Assembly (NCBI GenBank): GCA_030407315.1
Contig: JALQPE010002860.1
Coordinates: forward strand, 1-64,000
Length of the DNA stretch: 64,000 nt
Direction of reading: 5' to 3'
Source: Asparagopsis taxiformis
Lineage: Eukaryota; Rhodophyta; Florideophyceae; Bonnemaisoniales; Bonnemaisoniaceae
Shown: in pieces, positions 39,359 to 49,641 of the stretch
How positions within the stretch are numbered: position 1 is the stretch's first letter
Layout of the letters: every line of letters starts with the position of its first letter
The notes under the pieces: generated by a model
What the model was told of the DNA's origin: nothing
The model's input: only the letters and a program-made list of their open reading frames with translations
Databases searched by the model: none
Program-made: the position numbers and the translations under genes

Positions 39359-41329
39359 CTACGACTCCTCGTAGGCGTTTCCCGGGTCTTCTGCGAAGCG
39401 AACCGAGTGGGGCGTGAGCTGCTCGCCGTCGTGCGCGTCGTCTTCGCGCGTGCGTTCGCTTTCGCGCTCGCGTGCGTCATCGTCCGCGGAAACTTCGAAA
39501 ACCTGAACGTTACGCTGCAGGTTCAGTTCTTCGGGTGTTAGGCGCGCGTGGCTATGCATCTCGCGAATCGCAGCCTGTTGCTCGGATGAGAGCAGCGGGC
39601 AGCTTACCATGGGATGCCCAAACTTCCGGCATATCAGACAGCGGAACGCCGCTGTGCGAGACGTGTCGGCCGGGGCCGTCTGTCTCACGATAGGCGGTGG
39701 GTAAGTTGCGCGCGGTATGTGCGCCGTGTACGGTCCCGCGCGTTCGCGTTCTCGGTCGTCGTTATGCGCAAAGCGTCGCGAGCGGTCGGCGGGCGATGCG
39801 TCGCGAGAGCGTGGCGTGCGATAATTCGACGAAGGGGTGCCAAGCGAGGTTGGACTTCGCATGGGGCTCGGGGTCGAGAACTTCCGTTCGCGCGGAGCGT
39901 GCGGCGTCGCGGCGGAGGTTGAGACATTTGGCGATGAGAAGCCTGATGGCGGGGTATGCCCCACGGTCAGCGCTTGCACCGTTGGTGTCTCCCCCTCTTC
40001 CACGTAGAGTGCCGGCGTTCGTCGCAGTAGCGGTCGCGCGCTCGTCGTCGGCGTCATCGCTCGGTGCTTGTCCCCGTGGCTCTGCGCCATAGAGACTAGC
40101 TCTCGAAAGGTGTATCGACGCGGGTCGCGAGACAGCGCGTCCCGCACGAGGTGTTGCGCATAGGGTCGTAGACCATCGACGAAAATAGAAACAAGCGTTC
40201 GCTCGCTAAACGCATCGCCGCAGCGCAGCGCGCGGCGTCGTAGTCTCGTAGCGAATTGCGTTTCGGTTTCCTTCGGGTCTTGCGTTTGTTGCGCCACGTC
40301 ACGATACGCTTGCGCGACGTCGCCTTCGCGCGCATAGGTTAGCAGGAGCCACTGAACGGCTTCCGCGTAGCACGTAATCGAGTCGACGCCCGCGCGCGCT
40401 CCTCGGAACGTTCGTCCCACGTACGTTTGGAACGTGTCGCGCGCCTCGTCGGCCAGGAAATACTTGAGAATTGGCAACGCTGCGCCTTCGGATACGCCGG
40501 CGTGGTCGCATGCGCTCTTGAAATACTTCAGGAACGATAGCACGGCGATTCCGTCAGCGCCCGTGAAATTCTCTCCTTGCATCGAATGGCGCACCATTTT
40601 CGCGGTGTTAGCCAGTTCGCTCGCAATTGCTCGGTTAAACGCGCGGTCCGTATTACGCAGGCGGTACGTGCGATACGAAAGCGCGCGCGTGAACAGCTCG
40701 TTCAACGGCTGGATCTCTACCAGCCCAGGATGCGTGGGTCCATCGTCGCTATCCGAACGCGGGTGGTCGTCGAATGACAGGTCCCGGCGCGCCAGTTCCA
40801 GCCATCCTTCGGGGTCCGCGTTGCGCGTGTAGTTCGTAGGGGTCGCGCGCGCTGCGGTTCGCGTTCGGTTTTCGCGCGCAGCGACGTTCGCCCGTTCAAT
40901 ATTGTGCTCCTCGCGGGAGTCCATCGTAGTGACGATTAGGTTGTGGACTTGCGCCCTCATCTGAGCCGTCAATCCACGTGATTGGCCCTTGATGGCGCGG
41001 TCCACAGCCGCTCGTACTTCAGACTGGAGCATGCATTGGAACGTAGGGTCGTCCACTACTTGTCGAACCAAGCTCGGGAGCGTTGCGGACGGCGTAGCGT
41101 GCACGTCGGAAACGCGGAACTCGGCCTCGCGCTTCGTTGCGGCGCCATCGTCGGACGTTTGCGCGTCGTCGTCGATGCTCGCGAGCGCTTGCGTCGGTAA
41201 CGGCGGCCACGGAGAAGCGGTAGGGTCAGGGATATGTGAAGCGACCAGTGCGTCGACTGCGTGCGTTAGCGACGCGACTGGCGGCGGTTCGGTCGGCGCG
41301 TTCGATCGCTCGGGCGCGGATGGATCCAT
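39359..41329 (-). CDS. Gypsy Gag with CCHC zinc knuckle
   Basis: 656-residue intact frame from ATG 41329. The middle has the usual retrotransposon Gag helical region (FTGADGIAVLSFLKYFK, ~250-400). A zinc knuckle near the C-terminus, CLICRKFGHPMVSC, fits CX2CX4HX4C exactly and would bind the genomic RNA. The tail is acidic and Glu/Asp/Arg-rich. Lies next to the 5' LTR remnant with a leader of ~575 bp. Confidence 0.9.
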   Translation of the reverse strand: MDPSAPERSNAPTEPPPVASLTHAVDALVASHIPDPTASPWPPLPTQALASIDDDAQTSDDGAATKREAEFRVSDVHATPSATLPSLVRQVVDDPTFQCMLQSEVRAAVDRAIKGQSRGLTAQMRAQVHNLIVTTMDSREEHNIERANVAARENRTRTAARATPTNYTRNADPEGWLELARRDLSFDDHPRSDSDDGPTHPGLVEIQPLNELFTRALSYRTYRLRNTDRAFNRAIASELANTAKMVRHSMQGENFTGADGIAVLSFLKYFKSACDHAGVSEGAALPILKYFLADEARDTFQTYVGRTFRGARAGVDSITCYAEAVQWLLLTYAREGDVAQAYRDVAQQTQDPKETETQFATRLRRRALRCGDAFSERTLVSIFVDGLRPYAQHLVRDALSRDPRRYTFRELVSMAQSHGDKHRAMTPTTSARPLLRRTPALYVEEGETPTVQALTVGHTPPSGFSSPNVSTSAATPHAPRERKFSTPSPMRSPTSLGTPSSNYRTPRSRDASPADRSRRFAHNDDRERERAGPYTAHIPRATYPPPIVRQTAPADTSRTAAFRCLICRKFGHPMVSCPLLSSEQQAAIREMHSHARLTPEELNLQRNVQVFEVSADDDARERESERTREDDAHDGEQLTPHSVRFAEDPGNAYEES

Positions 41330-41906
41330 CGGCGCGGTTGCGTTCGATCGTCGCCTCGGGAAAATGGAAAAAGGGATGATGGGGAAGGGAAAAGGGGAGT
41401 TCGGCGCGCATCAAAATCTCGCGTCGGCGCGTCGAAAAATTGGCAAGTAAAAAGGGAAGCGCTTCCCGAAAATTGTCTGCGTATCGGGCGCGCGTAGTAA
41501 GGGTGAGGGGGACGAGTTCGCTCGCAGGAGGGCTTCTTACTCGCTCGAAACGCGTGAAGACGGGTCTCGATCGCTCGCGAACCCAATATTTTCGGCACCG
41601 CCGAACCCGAGTTAGGGTTGCGAACTAGCGCGCGCACGCGCTGCGTCTTCGATCGCGTCGTTCCGCGCTGCGAACCGTCGTAGTAGAGATAGGGTAGTTA
41701 TACAAACCAGAGAGGCTATAGCACCGCTTCAGGGATAGCGATACGCGCGCACGCGTCAATCGCCCTCGCTGTCGCGCACGACGAACGGATAAAAGAAGAA
41801 TTAGAGTAAGCGATAGGTTTGGCGTCCCGTGTTTTCCCCAAGCGGAGTTTCTGTGCTTCGCTGAGTTCGCACGTCGGTTCGCGCAATTCTAGGTCGAGAG
41901 ACCAGT
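41330..41906 (-). other. Gypsy leader and likely primer-binding site
   Basis: Untranslated leader between the 5' LTR remnant and gag. On the reverse strand the LTR end TCCTACA is followed two bases later by TGGTCTCTCGACC, starting TGG as expected for pairing with a tRNA CCA end. The tRNA is not identified. Confidence 0.5.
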
Positions 41907-42022
41907 TGTAGGACCAGCCGGGACGGCGGTCACTAGGAGAGTTCTAGAATCGCTTGCCGTGTCAGGGCGTAGTGAACCGGATCGCGCTGGTGAACTTGCG
42001 TTTCGCACGTCGCGCGGTCGCG
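41907..42022 (-). repeat. Remnant of the gypsy 5' LTR (116 of ~789 bp)
   Basis: Matches 29304-29419 nearly base for base and keeps the U5-side end next to the primer-binding site. The U3/R side is missing; at 42023 the sequence passes directly into gene B. Confidence 0.88.
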
Positions 42023-42023
42023 A

Positions 42024-43283
42024 GAGCGTCTCCGCATTGCGCAGGATGCGGAGAAATCGTTAACGTTCGAAATGGTGTATTCTGTGCTGTGTGCTGTTGT
42101 TACAACGTACACGAAGGCAATGGTGGATAAGAGGGATAGGCATTTCAACGGATGCGAGCTAATCAATATGCTGATGTTTGCCAGGCAGAGCAATGAGCGA
42201 AAGGATGTGTTCAATAGGACGCTTGACGGCCGGAACCACATTGAATTGCGCTGCCAAGTTGTGACATCTTTAATCAAGAATACATGTCAGAACAGTTCGT
42301 TCAGAGAAGGCGGAGACCGTTCCAGCTCGAATGGAACGTCGGAATGCATCGAACGATGGAGGGCGCGGGGGTATGTGACTACCGGGACCATTGAAGAGAC
42401 AATTCGCGGAACGGACTCTGGTCGCATGGATGGAATGCAAGGGGCATCCGAGGGAAGTGATGGGCCCGCTCGAAAGCAGAAGCGAAGAAAGGTTGGTGAC
42501 AATGGGCCGTTGCACAGAAAGGAGGTAGGCGTCACTGTGACGAAATCGGCACTCACGGCAGTGACCGGGTTTATGAACAAGTCCAGAGACCATGTGCGGA
42601 ACCGGTTCATCCGAGATCTTGGATTCGTTCTATACAGTGGGTTTCAAGGTTCAGTCCGAATGGAGCATCATTTGCACGACGGTGGGCTGGACATTGAGTC
42701 AGTTCCAAGTCTGTACTCGGCGCAGAGGAAAATGAATGCAGCGGAGCGCGCAGCAATGGATGACAAGAATGTGAAGATTCTTCGCGACTTCATTGCTGTG
42801 CGGAAAGAAATGGTATTCAGAGTGGAGTACGAAGTTCAAATTATTGGAGAACCGGACAAAAGGTTTGTGAATAGGAGGATCAATTTAGTAGAGGTTGCAC
42901 TGAACTTTGCGGTAGCGTACATGCAATGTTCGGATAGGAACATGGTACTGCGACGCTCGGAACACTCCTTGCAATTCATCTACATACTGGCATACGGGTT
43001 CCGAACGATTTTGAAATTTCAAAGTGGAGCAGAGGTGGGAGGAGCGCAAATCCGGGAAATCAATGAAGCAGTGAAACTGCTTCTTCCCGGGGAGCGGGTG
43101 AGTAGTCGGTTCATGAATGAGGAGGTTTTGACTATATCGCGTGATAGATATGAAGAACTGAATGTAGACGATGGAGGGGACTCAGTGCTGGAGGAGAGCT
43201 TCAGTTCTATGGAAGAGGACGGAGGAGATGAAGAATATGTGAAGGTATTTGTCGATGATGAAATCGAGAATGAAGGGGAGTAG
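42024..43283 (+). pseudogene. Gene family B copy 1, main body downstream of the gypsy insertion
   Basis: 420 codons open from the gypsy junction; the first ATG is at 42072. It begins ERLRIAQDAEKS, matching DRLRISQSAEIS of copy 2, and then aligns along the whole length: MLMFARQSNERKDVF / MMFAKQSNDKRDVF, HRKEVGVTVTKSALTAVTGFMNKS / SNREISLAVTKVALTKVLGFLNKS, RRINLVEVALNFAVAYMQC / RRINILEVALNTAIAFLQC. The C-terminus is acidic (DEEYVKVFVDDEIENEGE). No known domain recognised. The body is uninterrupted, so selection may have held until the gypsy insertion split off the N-terminus. An AATAAA follows at 43328. Confidence 0.75.
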
Positions 43284-43558
43284 TATCGGATGAAACCGGT
43301 TTCGGTGTAGTAGACGAAGAATGAAGAAATAAAATTTCTGTTGAGTTGAATTTTGTAATAGATGGAAGTAGATAGATACGAGACATCAGGAAACCAGTCA
43401 GACGATAGTGTCAAGTCGAAGGAATAGCGCAGAGATAGGCATTGGAATAGTCAAAGTAGGAAAGGGCGAGGGTATCCGTCTTTACTAGAAATTGATGGCC
43501 ACAGGAGCTCTAGAATGGAATACCCAGGAACATGATAACTACGGATAGATTTACTTTA

Positions 43559-44104
43559 TCATTTTTTCTCAGGACTGCAGGTGGCAGGTGGAGGAGAGGG
43601 TGGGTGGGTAGTGGCTGAATCCGCATTGAAGCCAAGACGAGAGATAGCGTCATACCCAATGTCTTCAAGCTCCTGGCATGTAGTAGTACCACTGAAAATA
43701 CAGCAAGGTAAGCGTAGATGTAGTGTACCAAACGTCTCTGCGGTTGATAGAGGCTGGAAAGTGCTGTAACAAGCTCGGCGCTGAATACGTCTCCACAGTA
43801 ACGAAAACGTTGCTCCATAGGTAACAGTAGCCTTATCACGTAGGTGGAAAGAGTCCACGATGCTAGACTGTGATAGTTGGCTAAGACATAGGGGATGTAA
43901 AAATGTATTGTTGACGTGGTCAAACTCGTAGGAGTCTCTGCAAAGAACTGTCATACGTTGGTCTGGGCTGGACAGGACGTAAGCAGATGAGCCGACGAGA
44001 AAGGCGGAAGAAGGAGCATCATGAGCGCAATCAACGTCGACCAGATATCCTAAAATTCGGACAATCGATGAGCTGCCTCCATCGCGTTCCGCCCTGCTCT
44101 TCAC
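43559..44104 (-). CDS. Gene family C copy 1, C-terminal part
   Basis: Continuation of the reverse-strand gene starting at 44591, in another frame. This frame is supported by a second copy at 55953-56450: SSSIVRILGYLVD / SSVIIILGTLPD, SFHLRDKATVTYGATFSL / NFELPDKTNFKYSDSFTL, CCIFSGTTTCQELEDIGYD / ACIFSGHIICSELDRIGHD. The similarity reaches up to DGGSSS, so the true join with the N-terminal part lies upstream of that. Unknown function; looks like a compact beta-rich domain. Convergent with gene B. Confidence 0.6.
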   Translation of the reverse strand: MKSRAERDGGSSSIVRILGYLVDVDCAHDAPSSAFLVGSSAYVLSSPDQRMTVLCRDSYEFDHVNNTFLHPLCLSQLSQSSIVDSFHLRDKATVTYGATFSLLWRRIQRRACYSTFQPLSTAETFGTLHLRLPCCIFSGTTTCQELEDIGYDAISRLGFNADSATTHPPSPPPATCSPEKK

Positions 44105-44591
44105 CAGCAGAGAAGTTCATGGAGCTGTTGGAATCGAATGGAGGGGGAAGAGGATGTTTGGCAGCTGACTCCAGCTTTTCCAATCTTGCTAGCATTTCTG
44201 CTATGGTCTTCTTAATTTGATCCGCAGTGCAATCTTGAAGGATGCCGCGGTGGCGGTGGCGAGTGTGGTCAATGCCGTAGTCCGGGTCTCTCTCTGCTGG
44301 GGATGCAGGTGAGTCCATACTGCGAAGCTCACCACTTCGCCACGGGAGAACCCTTCCGGAATCCTTGTCGACGAGCTCGTTACGATCTGAAATCTTGACT
44401 TGAGAAAGGGTAGAGTCGAAACCATATTCAGCTTTGTATTCGAGCAATGAATGGAGGAATGGGTCTGTTTCAGTCTTGACCTGAGTAATTTCCTTGACGA
44501 TTGCAGACCACCACACAATTTTTCGTTTCCTCCCAAACGGCCGAAGTTCCCATTGAACTTCTATAACGTCGTTTGGAGCGAGAGGAAGCAT
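44031..44591 (-). CDS. Gene family C copy 1, N-terminal part
   Basis: Starts MLPLAPNDVIEVQWELRPFG at ATG 44591, followed by RKRKIVWWSAIVKEI; a strand-rich Trp-containing segment of this kind is seen in SH3- or Tudor-like barrels, but this is only a resemblance. A predicted helix (DQIKKTIAEMLARLEKLESA) follows. The frame ends at 44031 while homology with copy 2 continues in the frame of 43559-44104, so one base change or a short intron separates the halves. Divergent from the methyltransferase/SET gene 500 bp away. Confidence 0.55.
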   Translation of the reverse strand: MLPLAPNDVIEVQWELRPFGRKRKIVWWSAIVKEITQVKTETDPFLHSLLEYKAEYGFDSTLSQVKISDRNELVDKDSGRVLPWRSGELRSMDSPASPAERDPDYGIDHTRHRHRGILQDCTADQIKKTIAEMLARLEKLESAAKHPLPPPFDSNSSMNFSAGEEQGGTRWRQLIDCPNFRISGRR

Positions 44592-45105
44592 GTTGGGATA
44601 GCTATGGAATAGAATTGTTGTATTAGTGAAAGCCTAACCGTTACCTTCTGCTAAAGAGTAGTATATACTAGGAGGATTGGAAAGGTCGAGAAGAGATGTT
44701 TAGGTGGTGTAGAAATAGAATGGACAATTGACAAAATTGACACGTCAGTGTGGATGATGACTGCCATGAACTGATTGCAGCATAAAATTTGATGTGAATA
44801 ATCGTTCTAGAAGTGAATGTCGGATGCATACGATTGGACTACAAAGATACGTTTAGAGATGTTACGGGGCCCAATAAATTGCATGGAAACAATATTTTGA
44901 GTATTACTTTAGTATTACATTGATTATTGAGCTAACAGTCGATATAGTTAACTTGTAAAGGTTCGGACAGGGGTGGAAAGGAAACAGCCACCGAAGTGCT
45001 ACCACTAGCTGACACTTTGTTTTAAACAACCAACTTCTGCTTTGCGCCACCCTGGTCAAGCAGCAACCAACTATCCCTTTCTTAAAAACTCTACCTTTGT
45101 TCGCC
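44592..45105. promoter_or_regulatory. Divergent intergenic region between gene C copy 1 and methyltransferase/SET copy 2
   Basis: About 510 bp between two outward-facing start codons, with no gene of its own. Probably holds both promoters. No specific site could be named. Confidence 0.4.
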
Positions 45106-48100
45106 ATGGAAGGAACGTTCCACAATCACGGTGAAAAGCACGACGGATGGGTGTTCATAGACCCGAATCAAGTCAGCAAATTCGTATCGATTCGCGATGT
45201 TGATGGAAGTCATGTGGAAGCGCTCATGGAGAGCATTCGCAACAGCGGTTATGACACAGCTCATCCCGTGACTGGCAGGTTTCGAGAAGGCGTTCTGGAG
45301 ATATTGGATGGAGCACACCGCTGCATGGCAATTGTACGTGGAATGGAGAAGGGCGTCTGTCCTCCTGGCGTTACGATTCCTATGCGAGAAGAGTCTATCG
45401 TGGCGGACACCAACAGCAGTACTGCTGTTGTGCTGGACCGTGTGAGAGCGACGACATCCAACGACATTGCAGGCCTGCAAAGGCGCATGATGTTTTTTGA
45501 GTATCTGATGATCGCCGTTGATCTCAGAGACGAGTACTGGGTCCAAAAAGGAAAGGAAAAGTACGCTCATATTTCGTCTGTGAGGATGGCTGATGTGTTG
45601 GGCTGGATCAAATCCTGCGATCCAAGCGGCCAAATTGCTTCAAGCCTGAGTGGTAAACCGCAGTACAGCTCATGCATGTCTATCCTGGCTGTGCTTTGGC
45701 CGTATCACCGAGCAGAAGACTCGAGTGCGATTGATTTGCGTCTGTGGCAAATGTTTTGTCATGCATGGGGACTCAATGCAGAGATGGGTGATTCTCCGAG
45801 GATGGTTGAGTTTCCGAAACAGGTGGGGGTGACTAGTTCTCGTGCGTCGAAATGTTTGGCAAGACACCCCGCGGAGAATTGTCCTCTCCACTGAACCGCG
45901 AACTGCTTTCGAGCAGGTACTTTCTGGACGGCGCTACATCCGACATGCAAGATTCTTTGCAGGCTAGCCAGAAGCGGTTCAGGAGGCTGATGGTTATGAT
46001 GTGCCAGTGCATCTTGGCTATTCGCAGTAAGGAGATTGGTAGTGTGCCATCTAGGCGGGCCAGAGCCACATCCGGGGCCATTGGTGGTGGTAGAATGGTT
46101 GGAATTGCAACATCCAGTGCGCAAGCCAACCAGCTTGGATTTGTTGTCGACCGTGTGTTAGCTGCGTGGGATACCGGGGCAAGAGTGTTGGGGTATGAGG
46201 ATGTTGAATCGATGTGCTGGCCGTTCATGGTATTCGATCCCGCGAGCCTTTGCTTCAGGTCACTCCCGAATCGGTCTGATGGCTGTGCGGTCGAGGAGCA
46301 TCGAAAAAACCTGACCATTGTCCCGAAAACTGTAGACAGTGAAAACGGGTTCTGTGCCGACCTTCCAGTGGCTGTGGACGCAAGGCTGCGATCATTGACA
46401 AGCGCCTTCCTGCTGTCGATACGCCAATGTGTCACTGAGGTGAATGTGTTCGCCGAGCGTGGTCAGCTGATGCAGAGACTTCGAGCCTTGCTTTTCGACA
46501 CTCCTGATAAGTTCGGCTTGAACTCGTTCATGCGAGCCAAGTTGAACACGTCTCGTGCCCTGGATGGTCAGAGGAGGCTGAAGGCTTGGTTATTGCGAAC
46601 CCGAGAGCAACGAAAGCTTCCTCTGACCATGGATGAGTTGCACAGTCTTGAGGATACGCCCGAGCCTGGCATCCTTGAAGGTGCACCTGCGCATATGGAA
46701 ATATCCGCAGCAGTGCCAAACAATGGCAGCGAGGATACAGAAGAGGATAGTCTGGAGCCACAGAGGAAGAAGGCTAGGCTGGAGCGCGGTGGTGGAGAGG
46801 ACGATAATGCGGCGGTTGCTAGCGAAACAGCAACAAGAGAAGGTGCGGCCGAGGATGACGCTATGGATGTTGACACTGTATCGCTTACAGAAGCACCGCT
46901 CGTTGACGTCGGAAAGGAAACCAAGCCAGAATATGTCACCAAGCTGGAAGCTGTGATGGGGCGTTACATTCACACTGTGAATTGTGACGCCACTGATGTA
47001 GCCAAAGAGATGGAGGACAAAATTAGTTTCCTGGAAGATGGCGTGTTGGAGGACAGTGTTCAGCTTGTGCTCACTGATCCTCCATTCAACACGAGGCGGG
47101 AAGGCGGCAGAGAAAACTCGGAGTACGATATTCTGGAGCCGGAAGAGTTGGCGAGTGTTGCGTGTGAAATAGTTCGAGTTCTTCGGCCTGGCGGTCATGC
47201 TCTAATCTATTCCAGCGTGCACCAACTCGTGGCATGGATGGATGCAATCAGAAATGCCGAGCCTGGCAAGATGATTGTGGACAGTGTTCCAGTCGTGCTA
47301 TCTCGCCGACCACACAGCTTTAAGTCCAATCCATCGACGAAAACGTGCACACTGCATAATATGCACGATTTCGTTATCCATGCGTATAAGCGGGGGAAGG
47401 GTATGGCTGCGTACGATATGGTGGATTACAGGTTGCACAATCCGGACATATCGAGGCACCCTGGGTTCACCAACGCGATTGACAACGTTCCGAGGTTGTC
47501 GGCTGGTGAAGCTCAATACGATGGGCAGAACAACCGACTGCGCCATGAGCAGAAGGCGTTGACCACTCTTCGTGAGCTTCTGGAACGATTTTCGAAGCAG
47601 AACGTATCGTGATGGATTTCTTCTCGGGAACGTACAGCACAGCCATAGCGTGTATGACGTTGAGGGATGGTACGTATCGTCGGTTCATTGGGTGTGAGAA
47701 GGAAAAAAGGTGCCACGATGCATCGCAGGAGTGGATACTGCATGCTTTCGTCAGTGAGGTGAAAGCCGGGCGATATGGGGGGATCTTGCAGCGTGAGGTG
47801 GAGAGTATTCTTGGGGACGAGTCGGTACCGGTCACAGGAAAAGCTCCAAGGCTTCGGCAGAAGCACATCTCAGATGCACCAGAAGGTTTACCTGCTGTGA
47901 CAGCATTGCCGAACCATCTGCTTGTGTTCGTTGCGTCAATGAAGAAGGACGGTTCTATGCTTCACAGATTGAGCGGGGTGCCTATGGACCAGTGGCCGGC
48001 CGAGGACATGCACTCGTTTTGGAGCATAGACCCGGACGCGATTCTGGCTGCTGATGCCGCATTCTACGGTGTCTATGTTTCGCAATCGGAGGTAAGAGGT

Positions 48101-48571
48101 GGTGGGTTTGGCGTATTCGCGGCGAAGAAACTGAAGAAGGGGACGGTCATTGGCTGGTACAACGGGACGATTTTCTATGCGAAGATTCGAGACTCGGAAC
48201 CGCAGAGATCAGTGATGTACGGCCCGGAAGGATTTGGGTGCACAGGACAGAGGTTCCAGGACTACAACATGGAATTGGAAACCACGTACATAGGGAGGGG
48301 TGCACCTGTTCGGAAGGTCTGGCTCGTTCCAGCGGTCTATAATTGTACCAGCTACCTCAATGATTGTCGGGTCATTGACGGAACGGAGAAAGCGACCGAG
48401 GTGAGTCGAACACAGTCAGCCGAGTTTCGACAAGGCGATGCCATAGACAAACCGGACTTTGCTTCAAATATCAAGAATCCCCATGCTGTCAAGGTCGTTC
48501 TGACCAGAGACGTTGAAGCTGATGAGGAGATATTTGCTGACTATGGTAGAAAATATTGGGCAGCTAACTGA
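45106..48571 (+). pseudogene. ParB-like / amino-DNA methyltransferase / SET fusion protein, copy 2 (two frame changes)
   Basis: Start ATG 45106 in GCCATGG. ParB/DGQHR-like domain at ~20-90: HVEALMESIRNSG, then VLEILDGAHRCMAIVRG. A middle region shares GFVVDRVLAAWDTGAR with copy 1, then an acidic linker with a basic patch (EPQRKKARLER). Methyltransferase: VQLVLTDPPFNTRRE (DPPF encoded at 47076-47087), LRPGGHALIYSS, RLRHEQKALTTLRELLERFS, motif I MDFFSGTYSTAIACM (~47612-47656). SET domain to the end: GGGFGVFAAKKL, IGWYNGT, SYLNDC, EIFADYGRKYW. The order matches beta-class DNA methyltransferases; DPPF favours adenine-N6 but does not exclude cytosine-N4. One frame change lies between 45823 and 45890 (a 41-nt GT-AG interval 45823-45863 would restore phase); the other is a one-base loss near 47602. 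All catalytic motifs remain. Confidence 0.85.
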
Positions 48572-48860
48572 GCTACTTTGATAGATTTCAGTAAACACGC
48601 ATTGGCAGAGACAATAGACTGTGCATCATCTTCCAAGAGCGCTAGATATTATAGATTAGACTACAAAAATCGTGACATGACTGCAGGAAGGCATCTGCGG
48701 CCTGGAGTGCAAACTATCCACTTTTCTACTGCTATACCTATGGACACGAAAAGGAGAGAAACTAGAAAGATGTGAGTGAGAAATTGTGTAGCAACGCAGC
48801 ATGTAGAACACCAGTAAGGGAGCGATGTAGGAGAAGCAGTCACCCCATTACAGTGCGGGC

Positions 48861-49152
48861 TGTTTACCGGGGATGCTGATAGCAAAGTCATCGTTACGAT
48901 GACTTTGCTGTAAGAAAAGAAAACATTACAGCAGCCACGATTCTTTACCGGGTAAAAAATTCTTCGGCCACTGCAAGGAAACGGTTCCTTACAGCAAAGT
49001 CATTGTTACGATGACTTTGCTGTAAGAAAACAAATCATTACAGCGGCCACAATTATTTACCCGGTAAAGAAATCGTGGCTGCTGTAATGTTTTCTTTTCT
49101 TACAGCAAAGTCATCGTAACGATGACTTTGCTGTAAGGAACCCTGGTAAACG
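48861..49152. repeat. Large foldback element with three CAGCAAAGTCATCG palindromes
   Basis: Outer ends GTTTACCGGGG...CCCTGGTAAAC are inverted. Inside, 48907-48955 (GTAAGAAAAGAAAACATTAC...) is the reverse complement of 49050-49104. Three near-identical 31-bp palindromes with 15-bp arms (CAGCAAAGTCATCGT / ACGATGACTTTGCTG) lie at 48880-48910, 48992-49022 and 49103-49133. Situated ~290 bp after the SET coding end, the same relative place as the other foldbacks after copy 1, but of unrelated sequence. Confidence 0.88.
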
Positions 49153-49641
49153 GCTTCGGCTGTAAGCAGCAGGGAGTTTCGTCCTTCTCCCATCTTGGTA
49201 AAGGTGAGAAGCGAAGTGTGAAGTCGAGAAAATTGCTCAGCAAAGGTCTGTACGGCTGTGAGCAGCTCTCAGGAGTATTTTACCTCACGTGGTCTCTGTT
49301 CAGAGTATACCCTGTATATATATAGGTAGCCTAGTGTAGGTGGGAAGGTAGACGAAAATTCTACCAAGAATTTATCACGGTGACGGCTCTCGTAGTCGAA
49401 ATCTGCGCGTTGTCAAGGGTTGAAACTAGTCTCCCCCTACGGCCAAGCTAGTAAAATCATACAACGTTGTAGACCAATATTAAAAAGTAGCAAGCAATCT
49501 GCTGAGTAGCACTAAACTATGAGATGAAGGACAGATGTATAGATGAGAATTGAAAAGTGGGCTAAGGTAACAATGTTGAGATGAGAAAGACAGAACTTTA
49601 TAGCAGGGAACAGTAGTATAGGTTTTAATACTTCTGATATG
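49153..49641. other. Spacer with no recognised gene
   Basis: AT-rich, about 490 bp between the foldback element and gene D; includes a short TATATATATA run near 49315. Confidence 0.5.

Larger units (their letters stand above)
29304..42022 (-). mobile_element. Ty3/gypsy chromovirus with an antisense accessory gene
   Basis: Reverse-strand element: truncated 5' LTR (41907-42022), gag (41329-39359), pol (39314-35084) with protease, RT, RNase H, integrase and chromodomain, a ~5-kb region holding an antisense gene, a polypurine tract and a 3' LTR (30092-29304). It is much more CpG-rich than the flanks. It interrupts gene B copy 1. The 5-mer gcgag borders both ends (29299-29303 and 42020-42024), though the right copy partly overlaps LTR sequence. 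A frameshift in RT suggests it is not autonomous. Confidence 0.92.

Noticed and set aside
39208..39480. Small reverse frame bridging gag and pol of the gypsy element
   Set aside because: No homology; it overlaps the end of gag and start of pol in the third register.
43581..43923. Open frames overlapping gene C copy 1 in other registers
   Set aside because: Only the 43559-44104 reverse frame is conserved in gene C copy 2.
45091..45633. 180-codon reverse-strand frame opposite the ParB-like domain
   Set aside because: Opposite a frame with a clear ParB-like motif and a second homologous copy; composition not protein-like.
23955..48571. Bacterial contamination as the source of the DNA methyltransferase
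   Set aside because: Fused to a SET domain, flanked by eukaryotic retroelements and orphan genes with the same base composition, and present twice.
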